Origin: Seramator thermalis
GTDB taxonomy: Bacteria > Bacteroidota > Bacteroidia > Bacteroidales > Dysgonomonadaceae
NCBI RefSeq assembly: GCF_004138125.1
Contig: NZ_RXHS01000001.1
Coordinates: 124,001 to 188,000, forward strand
Direction of reading: 5' to 3'
Length of the DNA stretch: 64,000 bases
Shown here one piece after another: positions 35,835-43,383 of the stretch (within the stretch, counting starts at the first letter, position 1; every line of letters starts with the position of its first letter). The notes beneath the pieces are model-generated. The model was not told the DNA's origin. It worked only from the letters and a program-made list of their open reading frames with translations, and made no database searches. The position numbers and the translations under genes were made by a program.

Positions 35835-37667
35835 ATGAGCAAGAAAAAATTCAACCCAAACGATTGGGTAATGCCTGCGGTAAACCAATCCCTAAATTCC
35901 TTAAATACCTCAAAGTCCTTATCTTCCGACAATGACCTTGAAACAATCACAAAAAGAATAGAATCCGCCGCCACCGACATTGCCCCCAATTACCCCGATT
36001 GGCGAGATGTAGGCTTTGCCCTCGCTCACGCGTTGGGCGAAAGCGGTCGCACCTACTACCACCGCATAAGTCGCTTTTATCCCAAATACAACCAAAGCGA
36101 AACCGACAAGCAGTTCAGCAATTGCCTAAAAGCCCGCGGACACGGCGTAACAATCAAAACACTATACCATTTAGCAAAATCGGCAGGCATAGATGTTTCA
36201 ATAAAAACAGTCCCGCTCACAAACTCGTTAAAGTCCTCACACTCCTTCCCCGAAAAATCCCCTAAATCCCAAAATCCGCCAACGGCGGAAACAGGGGATT
36301 TAGAAGATTTAGAAGAAAAACCACTACCCACAATCCCTGAAACAGTATATAACAATCTACCCGATTTTCTGCAAAGAATAACCACAAAAGCCACTTCTGC
36401 CGAAGATAAAGACTTGTTACTGTTAGGATCCTTGGTTGCCATTTCGCCTTGTCTGCCCAATATTTTCGGTATCTATGCCGAGAGAACCGTATATCCGAAT
36501 TTATTTCTTTTCGTAACTGCCCAAGCCTCAGCAGGAAAAGGAAGATTAACATTGTGCCGTAAATTGATTGAGCCGATACACCGGGCATTGCGAGAACAAT
36601 CCAAAGCCGAACAACAGGAATACCAACGCCAACTTACTGAATACACAACGACAAAAGATAAAACCGACAGGGAACGCCCGCAAGAACCGCCACTACGAAT
36701 GTTAATCATTCCCGCCAACAACAGTGCGACAGGACTTTTTCAAATTCTAAACGACAACAAAGGCATAGGACTGATTTTTGAAACCGAAGGCGATACGTTG
36801 GCACAAACATTCAAATCCGAACACGGTAATTATTCCGATGGTTTCCGCAAAGCGTTCCACCACGAAATAATATCATACAATCGCCGCAAAGACCGCGAAT
36901 TTGTAGAACTCGAAACGCCACGCCTCTCGGCGTTGCTTTCCGGAACACCCAAACAAGTTTCAACCTTGATACCTAACGCCGAAAACGGCTTATTCAGCCG
37001 TTTTATCTTCTACTATATGAACATTCTGCCCGTTTGGAAAGATGTATTTGCAGGCGATGACAGCCAAACACTCGACGACTATTTCAAACATTTAGGCAAT
37101 CAGTTTTTCGATTTTTACAAAATCCTGCAACACCAATCCGAACCGTTGCGCTTTTGCCTTACGGCAACGCAGCAAACAGATTTCAACGCCTATTTTTCGC
37201 AAGCTCAAAATCAATACCTCTATCTCTGTGGCATTGATTATTTGGCAACCGTGCGCCGCTTAGGATTAATAACTTTTCGCGTGGCAATGATATTAACCGC
37301 CTTACGAGTAATGGACACAGGCGCTCTCCCTTGTGGAAATATGCTAATTTGCGAAGATACCGATTTCAATACCGCCTTGGAATTAGTGAAAATCCTAATC
37401 CAACACGCTGCCCGCATTTACGAAACCTTGCCCGCTGAAACCGAAAAGCCGAAACAACCCAACCAAAAACAACAATTTTTAGAAATATTGCCCGCCGAAT
37501 TTTCACGGCAAGAATACCTAAAAGCCGCCCAAAGCCTAAACATACCCCACAAAACCGCAGAAAAACACATTGCCCGTTTCGTACAAAGCGGATTGATAAA
37601 CCACTTTGCACACGATAAGTACAAAAATCCCCATTCCTCTATAAGAAAGGAAGTTGGGGAAATGTAG
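35835..37667 (+). CDS. DUF3987 protein with PriCT-2-like N-terminal domain (replication primase/helicase-like)
   Basis: 610-residue protein. Residues about 37-105 resemble a primase C-terminal PriCT-2 domain (NYPDWRDVGFALAHALGES ... DKQFSNCLKARGHGVTIKTL). The DUF3987 ATPase-like core follows, with a P-loop-like QASAGKGRLTLCRKLIEP (about 230-247), LIFETEGDTLAQTFKSEHGN and RLSALLSGTPKQVSTLIP. A C-terminal HTH (RQEYLKAAQSLNIPHKTAEK) ends it. Such proteins are typical of Bacteroidetes mobile elements and phage satellites. A terminator follows at once. Confidence 0.85.
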   Translation: MSKKKFNPNDWVMPAVNQSLNSLNTSKSLSSDNDLETITKRIESAATDIAPNYPDWRDVGFALAHALGESGRTYYHRISRFYPKYNQSETDKQFSNCLKARGHGVTIKTLYHLAKSAGIDVSIKTVPLTNSLKSSHSFPEKSPKSQNPPTAETGDLEDLEEKPLPTIPETVYNNLPDFLQRITTKATSAEDKDLLLLGSLVAISPCLPNIFGIYAERTVYPNLFLFVTAQASAGKGRLTLCRKLIEPIHRALREQSKAEQQEYQRQLTEYTTTKDKTDRERPQEPPLRMLIIPANNSATGLFQILNDNKGIGLIFETEGDTLAQTFKSEHGNYSDGFRKAFHHEIISYNRRKDREFVELETPRLSALLSGTPKQVSTLIPNAENGLFSRFIFYYMNILPVWKDVFAGDDSQTLDDYFKHLGNQFFDFYKILQHQSEPLRFCLTATQQTDFNAYFSQAQNQYLYLCGIDYLATVRRLGLITFRVAMILTALRVMDTGALPCGNMLICEDTDFNTALELVKILIQHAARIYETLPAETEKPKQPNQKQQFLEILPAEFSRQEYLKAAQSLNIPHKTAEKHIARFVQSGLINHFAHDKYKNPHSSIRKEVGEM

Positions 37668-37710
37668 GAAATATAGGAAATTAACACAAATTACAGATAA
37701 ATCCTCTATT

Positions 37711-37752
37711 TCCCCAATATCTCCTAAGCGGGTATTTGGGGATTTATTTTTT
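37711..37752 (+). terminator. terminator after the DUF3987 gene
   Basis: TCCCCAA (37711-37717) pairs with TTGGGGA (37736-37742) across an 18-nt loop and is followed by TTTATTTTTT; an outer AAAT/ATTT pair extends the stem with a bulge. Confidence 0.65.
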
Positions 37753-37790
37753 ATAATTTAATCGGAATAAACATTTATAGATGTACCCCC

Positions 37791-37812
37791 GCACCAAAAC
37801 AACGCAGGTAAA
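37791..37812 (+). repeat. 22-bp inverted repeat, left copy
   Basis: Starts GCACCAAAACAACG and continues CAGGTAAA; its exact reverse complement lies at 38656-38677. Confidence 0.75.
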
Positions 37813-37853
37813 GCGGTATTCGTCAATCACTCCCTTTGTTCCACAAAAACATA

Positions 37854-37926
37854 CTTGCAAGGGTATAACAAGCGGCTTTAAAAAATCTCCACCCTGCGGG
37901 TAGTATTTTTTAGCCGCCCTTGCAAG
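37854..37926. repeat. long hairpin 1 of the non-coding region
   Basis: Outer arms CTTGCAAGGG (37854-37863) and CCCTTGCAAG (37917-37926) pair perfectly; then GCGGCT with AGCCGC, an AAAAAAT/ATTTTTT stem, and a head ACCC-TGC-GGGT. An 8-nt bulge (TATAACAA) lies on the left side. The head and A/T stem recur in hairpin 2. Confidence 0.75.
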
Positions 37927-38655
37927 CACCGCCGCCACACCACGCACTGCGTTCCGGTAGGTACTCGCCTGCGTGCGTGTCGGCTTGTTTTGTTTCACAC
38001 GGTCGCTCAATCCTCATTCGCGGCTACTCCTGCCCCCAAACCCCAATAAGGTATCGCTTCGCTCCGAATAAGATTTTGAGAATTATTTTGCTTTTTTCAA
38101 GGCTGTCGAGCCGAAATTAAGGAAGTTTACATTAGTAAATGACCGAAAATTGAGTGCGAAGACGAACGCAGAAAAAAGCAAAATAAACTCAAAAAATTGG
38201 GGTCAGCCGCCGCTTATTGTTGTGCTCGCCTGCGGGTCGCTCGGGCTAATCGGGCTGTCACGCTTTTTGCTTTGTTCCGTTTCGTTTTTTTGCTACTCTT
38301 TTCAGCGGTCGTGGTCGTGTTCGTTTCAGTCGCTCCGCAGGCTGCACTCTTTCCGCTCACACCACCACACATTTTATACCCGGCAAGCACAGTCATTCAT
38401 TCACTCCATTTCGCTCTGCTCCATTTCATTCATTCATTCCTGCCCTTGCTTTTCCCGCAAAAAAAACTTCACTGCACGGCAAAAAATCGCGCCACCCCTG
38501 CGGCAAAGCCGTGGGCGTCCGGCACACTTCGTGTTATCTCCGTCCGCCACCCTCGCTCCACTCGCAGTCGGCTCGCGCCTCTCCACTACGCAGGCAAAAA
38601 ATTACTCCGCTATTGCTCCGCATATTTTTACCGCTCCGTTCCGGCTCAGGGCTGT

Positions 38656-38677
38656 TTTACCTGCGTTGTTTTGGTGC
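38656..38677 (-). repeat. 22-bp inverted repeat, right copy
   Basis: Exact reverse complement of 37791-37812, starting TTTACCTGCGTTG on the plus strand. Confidence 0.75.
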
Positions 38678-38838
38678 TACGCCCACGCACAGCCCCCGAC
38701 CACCCACCCCTAAATTCAGTTGATTTCTTCATTTTATTTGCGTTACCACGCAGGTTATTGAAATACAGCCAAAGAGCGACAAAAAAATGTTCACAAAGAT
38801 AACAGCAAGAAAATAAGTCTGTAAAGGTCGAGCCCTCC

Positions 38839-38910
38839 GGGTTTTAATATCAAAAAATGCCAAAACTCCACCCTGCGGGTAGTTTTTATCATTTTTTAAT
38901 ACTAAAAACC
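38839..38910. repeat. long hairpin 2 of the non-coding region
   Basis: About 30 bp of near-continuous pairing between 38839-38868 and 38881-38910 (AAAAAATG with CATTTTTT, AAAACT with AGTTTT), capped by the same ACCC-TGC-GGGT head as hairpin 1. The common sequence CCACCCTGCGGGTAG is identical in both copies. Confidence 0.75.
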
Positions 38911-39181
38911 TTGACAGCCTCAACGCTCCGTTTCTCTCCGCTTTTTCTTGCAGTAATAGGATGTTTACATTTTCTTTTTCCTTTTCTTGTTTTTTGTGCA
39001 AAGAGTAATGATTGTTTTCCATTGTCATAAAGCAACATAGCGCAATCGAAAGCACAAGAGACCAATAATAAGGTAGATATTAATCGGAAATGTATTTTTG
39101 TTATCGGAAGCGGACAGGGCTATACCAAAGCCGTACCAAGTCCAAGCAAAATCAAGTTCAACAAATTAAATTCTTATCAAA

Positions 39182-39817
39182 ATGGGAACAATTAAACAAG
39201 GTATTTTAGGCGGCTTTTCCGGTAAGGTTGGGACAGTCGTAGGCGCGAGTTGGAAAGGCATTAGCTATATGCGTTCCTTACCGCAGAAAGTCAAAAATCC
39301 CCGCACAGACGGACAAATGAGCCAACGCACCAAGTTTGCACTTACACTCGGTGTACTCAAACCAATGACGGCACTTTTGCGTACAGGTTGGAAACTCTTC
39401 GCTAACAAGCAAACGCCGTTCAACGCGGCAATGTCGTACACGTTAGCAAATGCTATCACAGGAGCATATCCCGATTATGAGATTGATCCCGCCAAAGTGT
39501 TGGTTTCTCGCGGTGCATTAACCACCGCAGCCAATGCAAGTGTAAAATCCGAAAATGGAAACATTATTTTCAGTTGGGACGACAACAGCGGCGTAAACTC
39601 TGCCAAACAAACCGACAAAGCATTGATTGCAGTACTCAATCCCGCCAAAGGCGAAGCAATAACCGACACCGCAGGCGCAGAACGCTCGGAAGGAACACAA
39701 ACTCTCGCACTTCCTGCTGATTGGGCGGACGACGAATTGCATACTTATTTGGGATTTATCTCCGAAGACGGCAAAGAGATTGCCAGCAGCGTGTATTTGG
39801 GTGTTGTTTCATTGTAA
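39182..39817 (+). CDS. DUF6266 family protein
   Basis: 211-residue protein beginning MGTIKQGILGGFSGKVGTVV, the family's typical start, then GASWKGISYMRSLPQKVKNP, RTKFALTLGVLKPMTALLR and a C-terminal beta-rich half that resembles an immunoglobulin-like strand repeat (NIIFSWDDNSGVN ... ADDELHTYLGFISEDG). No signal peptide or TM segment. The family is known from Bacteroidetes and their mobile elements and has no proven function. A structural or secreted-particle role is a guess from the following lysis-like genes. Confidence 0.75.
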   Translation: MGTIKQGILGGFSGKVGTVVGASWKGISYMRSLPQKVKNPRTDGQMSQRTKFALTLGVLKPMTALLRTGWKLFANKQTPFNAAMSYTLANAITGAYPDYEIDPAKVLVSRGALTTAANASVKSENGNIIFSWDDNSGVNSAKQTDKALIAVLNPAKGEAITDTAGAERSEGTQTLALPADWADDELHTYLGFISEDGKEIASSVYLGVVSL

Positions 39818-39835
39818 TTCAAACGATTTTCTTAC

Positions 39836-39866
39836 AAATCCCGCCAAGTGCGGGATTTTTTATTCA
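39836..39866 (+). terminator. terminator after the DUF6266 gene
   Basis: AATCCCGC (39837-39844) and GCGGGATT (39850-39857) with a 5-nt loop, then TTTTTA. Confidence 0.85.
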
Positions 39867-39888
39867 CTCATTCAAATATCAAAATAGT

Positions 39889-40182
39889 ATGGAATTTCTA
39901 AATTATATTTTACCTTTTTCGGTATCGTTAATCACGTTAATTGTCGGTTGGATGGGCGGCAGACGCAAATCCGCTGCCGAAGTCGAAATCATAAAATCCG
40001 ACCACGCCGAAAAATTATTGCAGTTGAACGACCAATATCTGATTGCCCCGCTCACGAAAAGGATCGATATTTTGAGCCATAAAATACAGCGATTAGAGCA
40101 GGCAATAAGCCGAATTTCAGATTGTAACGAAAAAGAGAATTGTCCCGTAAAAAGCGAATTAAAAAAACAGAAAAAATTATGA
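39889..40182 (+). CDS. small membrane protein with coiled coil, possible holin
   Basis: 97 residues: one N-terminal TM helix (YILPFSVSLITLIVGWMGG, about residues 6-24), a positive GRRK flank, then a coiled coil (LTKRIDILSHKIQRLEQAIS) and a charged tail. I use the ATG at 39889; a longer frame runs back into the DUF6266 gene. Its TGA stop overlaps the ATG of the P5-like gene. Size, topology and order before a wall-enzyme-like and a spanin-like gene suggest a holin-type protein, but the sequence has no holin family signature that I recognise. Confidence 0.6.
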   Translation: MEFLNYILPFSVSLITLIVGWMGGRRKSAAEVEIIKSDHAEKLLQLNDQYLIAPLTKRIDILSHKIQRLEQAISRISDCNEKENCPVKSELKKQKKL

Positions 40183-40589
40183 CACCAAGGGGATTACGCA
40201 ACAATAATCCTTTAAATATTCGGCACAATGTCGATGTTTTCCAAGGAGAAATCAAAGGGAATGATAAATCATTCAAAACCTTTTCCACAATGCCTTACGG
40301 CTATCGAGCTGCGTTTGTTACGCTTGCAACCTATCTTTCAAGAAATTTGAACACAATCGAAAAAATCATATCACGATGGGCACCGCCAAGCGAAAATAAC
40401 ACACAGTCGTATATTACAACAGTAGTAAAATTTTCGGGCATTCCGAAAGATAAGATTTTAACCGCTTCTGATGGTGCAGACTACATTCTGATTGTTGCCG
40501 CAATGAGTTTTGTCGAAAACGGACAGAACGCCGATATAAACCAAATCAAAGCGGGTTTTGCCTTGCAAAATAAAATTACAATGCAATGA
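40179..40589 (+). CDS. structural protein P5-like / lysozyme-like protein
   Basis: 136 residues. The start MTPRGLRNNNPLNIRHN and the following FKTFSTMPYGYRAAFVTLAT, NTIEKIISRWAPPSENNTQS match small proteins called structural protein P5 in Bacteroidetes genomes and phages, related to virion-associated lysozyme-like folds. No signal peptide, so export would need a holin. Start overlaps the stop of the small membrane gene and its own stop overlaps the next start (both ATGA), indicating tight coupling. Enzyme activity is inferred, since catalytic residues cannot be assigned by eye. Confidence 0.7.
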   Translation: MTPRGLRNNNPLNIRHNVDVFQGEIKGNDKSFKTFSTMPYGYRAAFVTLATYLSRNLNTIEKIISRWAPPSENNTQSYITTVVKFSGIPKDKILTASDGADYILIVAAMSFVENGQNADINQIKAGFALQNKITMQ

Positions 40590-40981
40590 AAAAGGCAAGA
40601 ATTTTCATAACTTTATTGCTTTGCGTTTGCAGTTCCTGCAAAACACCGCAATATATTCCTGTTGAAACAGTAAAAACAGAATATCGGGACAAAATTGTTC
40701 GCGATTCTGTTTTCAGATACGATTCTGTTTTTGTAAAAGACCAAGGCGACACAATATTTTTAGAGAGATACCGGTACTTATACAGGGATAAAATCATAAG
40801 AGATTCAATTTTCAAAATCGATACAATCCGTGTTCCCTATCCGGTAGAAGTAATCAATCAAGTCAAAGCACCATTAACAAGTTGGCAAAATTTTCAAGTA
40901 TGGTGCGGGCGGATTTTGCTTGCAATCGCCTTATTGGTTGGGTTGTACTTCGTACTTCGATTGAAAAAAATCTTATCTTAA
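40586..40981 (+). CDS. spanin-like lipoprotein with C-terminal TM segment
   Basis: 131 residues. The N-terminus MKKARIFITLLLCVCSSC looks like a lipoprotein signal with Cys15 or Cys18 as the lipid site. The middle is a run of charged beta/coil repeats (YRDKIVRDSVFRYDSVFV, YRYLYRDKIIRDSIFKIDTI), and the C-terminus is a TM helix (about 107-126, GRILLAIALLVGLYFVLRLK). Outer-membrane lipid anchor plus inner-membrane helix is the layout of single-protein spanins that fuse the two membranes during phage lysis. The gene is the third of a coupled trio and is followed by a terminator. Confidence 0.6.
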   Translation: MKKARIFITLLLCVCSSCKTPQYIPVETVKTEYRDKIVRDSVFRYDSVFVKDQGDTIFLERYRYLYRDKIIRDSIFKIDTIRVPYPVEVINQVKAPLTSWQNFQVWCGRILLAIALLVGLYFVLRLKKILS

Positions 40982-41008
40982 AAAGCCGCTTGCAGCGGCT
41001 TTTTTCGT
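40981..41008 (+). terminator. terminator after the lysis-like trio
   Basis: AAAAGCCGCT (40981-40990), TGC loop, AGCGGCTTTT (40994-41003), followed by TTT. It overlaps the final codon of the spanin-like gene. Confidence 0.9.
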
Positions 41009-41044
41009 GCATTTGCTTGCGCCAAGCACGCATAAATAACAATT

Positions 41045-41073
41045 AAAACGGCATTAAAACGCCGTTTTTTTTA
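41045..41073 (+). terminator. second terminator near the right end of the element
   Basis: AAAACGGC (41045-41052) and GCCGTTTT (41061-41068) with an 8-nt loop, then a T run. Confidence 0.75.
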
Positions 41074-41178
41074 TTACTCCTTGTCTGTACTCACTCTTGT
41101 AGTTTCTTATAACAAAAAAGTCATATCTTTGTATAGTGCAATAGATACTTATATTTATTTCTTTATACAAATAAAATA

Positions 41179-41201
41179 TTTGTACCGCTTTTGTACCACT
41201 A
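41179..41201 (+). repeat. right-end tandem GTACC site
   Basis: TTTGTACCGCT and TTTGTACCACT in tandem, then A; matches 24987-25009 at 21 of 23 positions in the same orientation. It lies 36 nt before attR. Confidence 0.6.
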
Positions 41202-41236
41202 AGTAAATAGAATACTAATAATCAATTAAGTATATT

Positions 41237-41254
41237 TTTTGTATAGGAAAATAG
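41237..41254 (+). repeat. attR candidate: second copy of the mnmE 3' end
   Basis: TTTTGTATAGGAAAATAG, which reads FCIGK-stop exactly as the mnmE end does. Differences from attL are TGC/TGT and ATC/ATA, both silent. Confidence 0.8.
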
Positions 41255-41289
41255 TTTATTAAAAAACTGTCAGGAAGGCTTGATTACTC

Positions 41290-43383
41290 TCACCCAATCC
41301 TTCCCCAATCGTAACGATTGCCGGACAGACGACTCAGTTGCTGACGGAGAATCTGATGATCCGGTGCTTCGAGTTTGGGGTCGTGTTGGATAATTTTTTC
41401 GGCTATTTCGCGTGCACGATACAGGATGGAACTGTCACGCACCAAATCGGCAATTTTCAGGCTGAAGGGAATGCCGCTCTGCTGCGTGCCTTCCAAATCG
41501 CCGGGGCCGCGCAATTTGAGATCGGCTTCGGCGATGACGAAACCGTCGTTGCTCTCGGTCATGATTTCCATCCGCTTACGCGTATCGGCCGACAACTCAT
41601 AGGGAGTGATGAGAATGCAGTACGACTGATCGGCACCGCGCCCTACCCTGCCACGCAACTGATGTAGCTGCGACAAACCAAAACGTTGCGCACTTTCGAT
41701 AACCATCACCGAAGCATTCGGCACATTCACCCCTACTTCGATAACCGTTGTCGAAACCATGATTTGAACTTCGTTGGCAACAAAACGACGCATCACTTCA
41801 TCCTTTTCGGCAGGCTTCATTCTGCCATGCATTTTGCAAACGGTAAACTCGGGAAAAACCTGACAAATGTGTTCGTAACCTTCTTCCAGATTTTTTAAAT
41901 CAAGCTTCTCACTTTCTTCTATCAACGGATAAACAATATATATCTGCCTACCCGATTGAATTTGTTGACGGATAAACTGATAGAGTTGGCCTCTATTTTT
42001 ATCGAACCGATGAAGCGTTTTCACCGGTTTGCGACCGGGTGGAAGCTCGTCGATGATGGAAACATCCAGGTCGCCGTAAACCGTCATTGCAAGGGTTCGC
42101 GGAATAGGCGTAGCAGTCATCACAAGCACATGAGGCGGATGTTCGTTTTTGGTCCACAATTTGGCACGCTGCGCTACCCCAAACCGATGCTGCTCGTCAA
42201 TAACCACAAAACCCAGATTGCGAAACTGCACCACATCTTCTATCAATGCATGTGTTCCGATCAGAATATCGATATCACCCGACAGCAAATCGGCGTGAAT
42301 TTTTTCCCGTTCCTTCGGTCTGGTGGATCCGGTAAGCAATGCCACCTTCACATCCATATCGGCCAGAAGTTGAGAAAACGTTCCGAAATGCTGCAAAGCC
42401 AGAATTTCGGTGGGAGCCATCAAACATGCCTGAAATCCGTTATCAATTGCAATCAACATGCACAGAAGTGCCACCAGCGTTTTACCACTTCCAACATCGC
42501 CCTGCAGCAAACGATTCATCTGCTTTCCCGTAGCCGTATCCTTGCGAATTTCCTTAATCACCTTTTTTTGGGCATTCGTCAGCGGGAAAGGGAGATGTTT
42601 TTCGTAAAAAGTATTAAAATGTTTTCCCACTTTTCTGAAAACAAATCTATTAAGCTTCGCCTTGCGGTCGGCGGCATAGCGCACAATATTCAGCTGGATA
42701 TAAAACAGCTCCTCGAATTTGAGGCGGTATTCGGCATCGCGCAGAAGAACGGGATTTTTGGGGAAATGTATATTTTCTATCGCATCGTGATAAGGCATCA
42801 GATGAGCCGCTTGCAAAACATCAGGCGAAAGCGTTTCGGGAAGGCGATCGTGAATCATCGCAAAGGCATTTCCCATGATTTGGTGAATCGCTTTTGAATG
42901 GAGAAAATGATTCTTCATTTTCTCCGTCGTGTTGTACATGGCCATCAAACCTTCGGGGCGATCGGCTTCACTCAGGTAAGGATCAATTTCGGGATGAGCG
43001 ATGTTCCATCGATTGTTGAACAAGGTCGGTTTGCCAAAAACAATATATTCCTGATTGAGTTTGTATTTGTTTTCGATATATTTCAACCCCTGAAACCACA
43101 CCAAATCGATGAATCCGGTTCCATCGGTGAAATGGGCAACTAATCGTTTTTTTCGGCCTTCACCGAAGGTCTCGAACGACATGATTTTTCCCTTCAACTG
43201 AATAAAAGGCATGCTGCCGTCGATTTCGTGCACATAGTACATCCGACTGCGATCAACATAGCGATAGGGATACCAGCGCAACAAATCGCCAAGTGTGAAC
43301 ACATCAATTTCCTTATTCAGTATTTCGGCTTTTTTGGGGCCGACACCGGGAACAAATTTTATGTCGGTTTGAAGAATGTCCAT
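41290..43383 (-). CDS. recG: ATP-dependent DNA helicase RecG
   Basis: 697-residue branched-DNA helicase that remodels stalled forks and Holliday junctions. The N-terminal wedge domain begins with PGVGPKKAEILNKEIDVFTL and TLGDLLRWYPYRYVDRSR. Helicase motifs: RLLQGDVGSGKTLVALLC (Walker A, about 290-307), DEQHRFGVAQRAKL (motif II, about 395), VMTATPIPRTLAMTVYGDL (motif III) and QLRGRVGRGADQS (motif VI), with the RecG TRG region around DLEGTQQSG near the C-terminus. Full length. It converges on the mobile element. Confidence 0.96.
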   Translation of the reverse strand: MDILQTDIKFVPGVGPKKAEILNKEIDVFTLGDLLRWYPYRYVDRSRMYYVHEIDGSMPFIQLKGKIMSFETFGEGRKKRLVAHFTDGTGFIDLVWFQGLKYIENKYKLNQEYIVFGKPTLFNNRWNIAHPEIDPYLSEADRPEGLMAMYNTTEKMKNHFLHSKAIHQIMGNAFAMIHDRLPETLSPDVLQAAHLMPYHDAIENIHFPKNPVLLRDAEYRLKFEELFYIQLNIVRYAADRKAKLNRFVFRKVGKHFNTFYEKHLPFPLTNAQKKVIKEIRKDTATGKQMNRLLQGDVGSGKTLVALLCMLIAIDNGFQACLMAPTEILALQHFGTFSQLLADMDVKVALLTGSTRPKEREKIHADLLSGDIDILIGTHALIEDVVQFRNLGFVVIDEQHRFGVAQRAKLWTKNEHPPHVLVMTATPIPRTLAMTVYGDLDVSIIDELPPGRKPVKTLHRFDKNRGQLYQFIRQQIQSGRQIYIVYPLIEESEKLDLKNLEEGYEHICQVFPEFTVCKMHGRMKPAEKDEVMRRFVANEVQIMVSTTVIEVGVNVPNASVMVIESAQRFGLSQLHQLRGRVGRGADQSYCILITPYELSADTRKRMEIMTESNDGFVIAEADLKLRGPGDLEGTQQSGIPFSLKIADLVRDSSILYRAREIAEKIIQHDPKLEAPDHQILRQQLSRLSGNRYDWGRIG

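Larger units (their letters stand above)
37753..39181. other. 1.4-kb structured non-coding region
   Basis: No ORF here has convincing codon structure: the open frames on the plus strand (38150-38802) overlap each other and translate to low-complexity Ser/Pro/Arg/Phe. The central part (about 38200-38700) is GC-richer than the rest of the element and pyrimidine-rich on the plus strand, with TCATTCATTCA-type runs. Two long related hairpins (37854-37926, 38839-38910) flank it, and a 22-bp inverted repeat (37791-37812 / 38656-38677) overlaps it. The end near 39093 has a TATTTTTG box that could serve the DUF6266 gene. Possible roles: transfer or replication origin, structured RNA, or a decayed module. 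Confidence 0.6.
24852..41254 (+). mobile_element. ~16.4-kb integrative element at the mnmE 3' end carrying an arsenic resistance operon
   Basis: Bounded by two 18-bp repeats: the mnmE 3' end (24852-24869) and a 16/18 copy at 41237-41254. Contents in order: HTH protein, tyrosine integrase, ars operon, frameshifted ORF, two HTH proteins, BT4734 and DUF3987 replication-type proteins, structured non-coding region, DUF6266, lysis-like trio. All recognisable genes are on the plus strand. The TCG/TTCG strings abundant in the flanking host genes are visibly sparser here, in line with foreign origin. No relaxase, coupling protein, type IV secretion, capsid, portal or terminase gene is seen, so transfer would depend on a helper. 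Confidence 0.85.
41074..41289 (+). other. right end of the element and junction with recG
   Basis: Non-coding A/T-rich DNA. It contains a TATCTTTG promoter-like box (41124-41131) with no gene behind it, the tandem GTACC site, the attR copy and 35 nt of host sequence before the recG stop codon. Confidence 0.55.

Noticed and set aside
38150-38802. Open frames of about 190-200 codons in the structured region
   Set aside because: They overlap in different frames, are low-complexity, lack ribosome sites and run through the inverted repeat and pyrimidine-rich DNA.
24987-41201. GTACC tandem repeats as the crossover sites themselves
   Set aside because: The 18-bp mnmE repeats lie outside them and explain why mnmE is left intact; the tandem units look more like arm-binding sites.
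41956-42897. Plus-strand open frame (313 codons) opposite recG
   Set aside because: Antisense shadow of a full-length recG with all helicase motifs.
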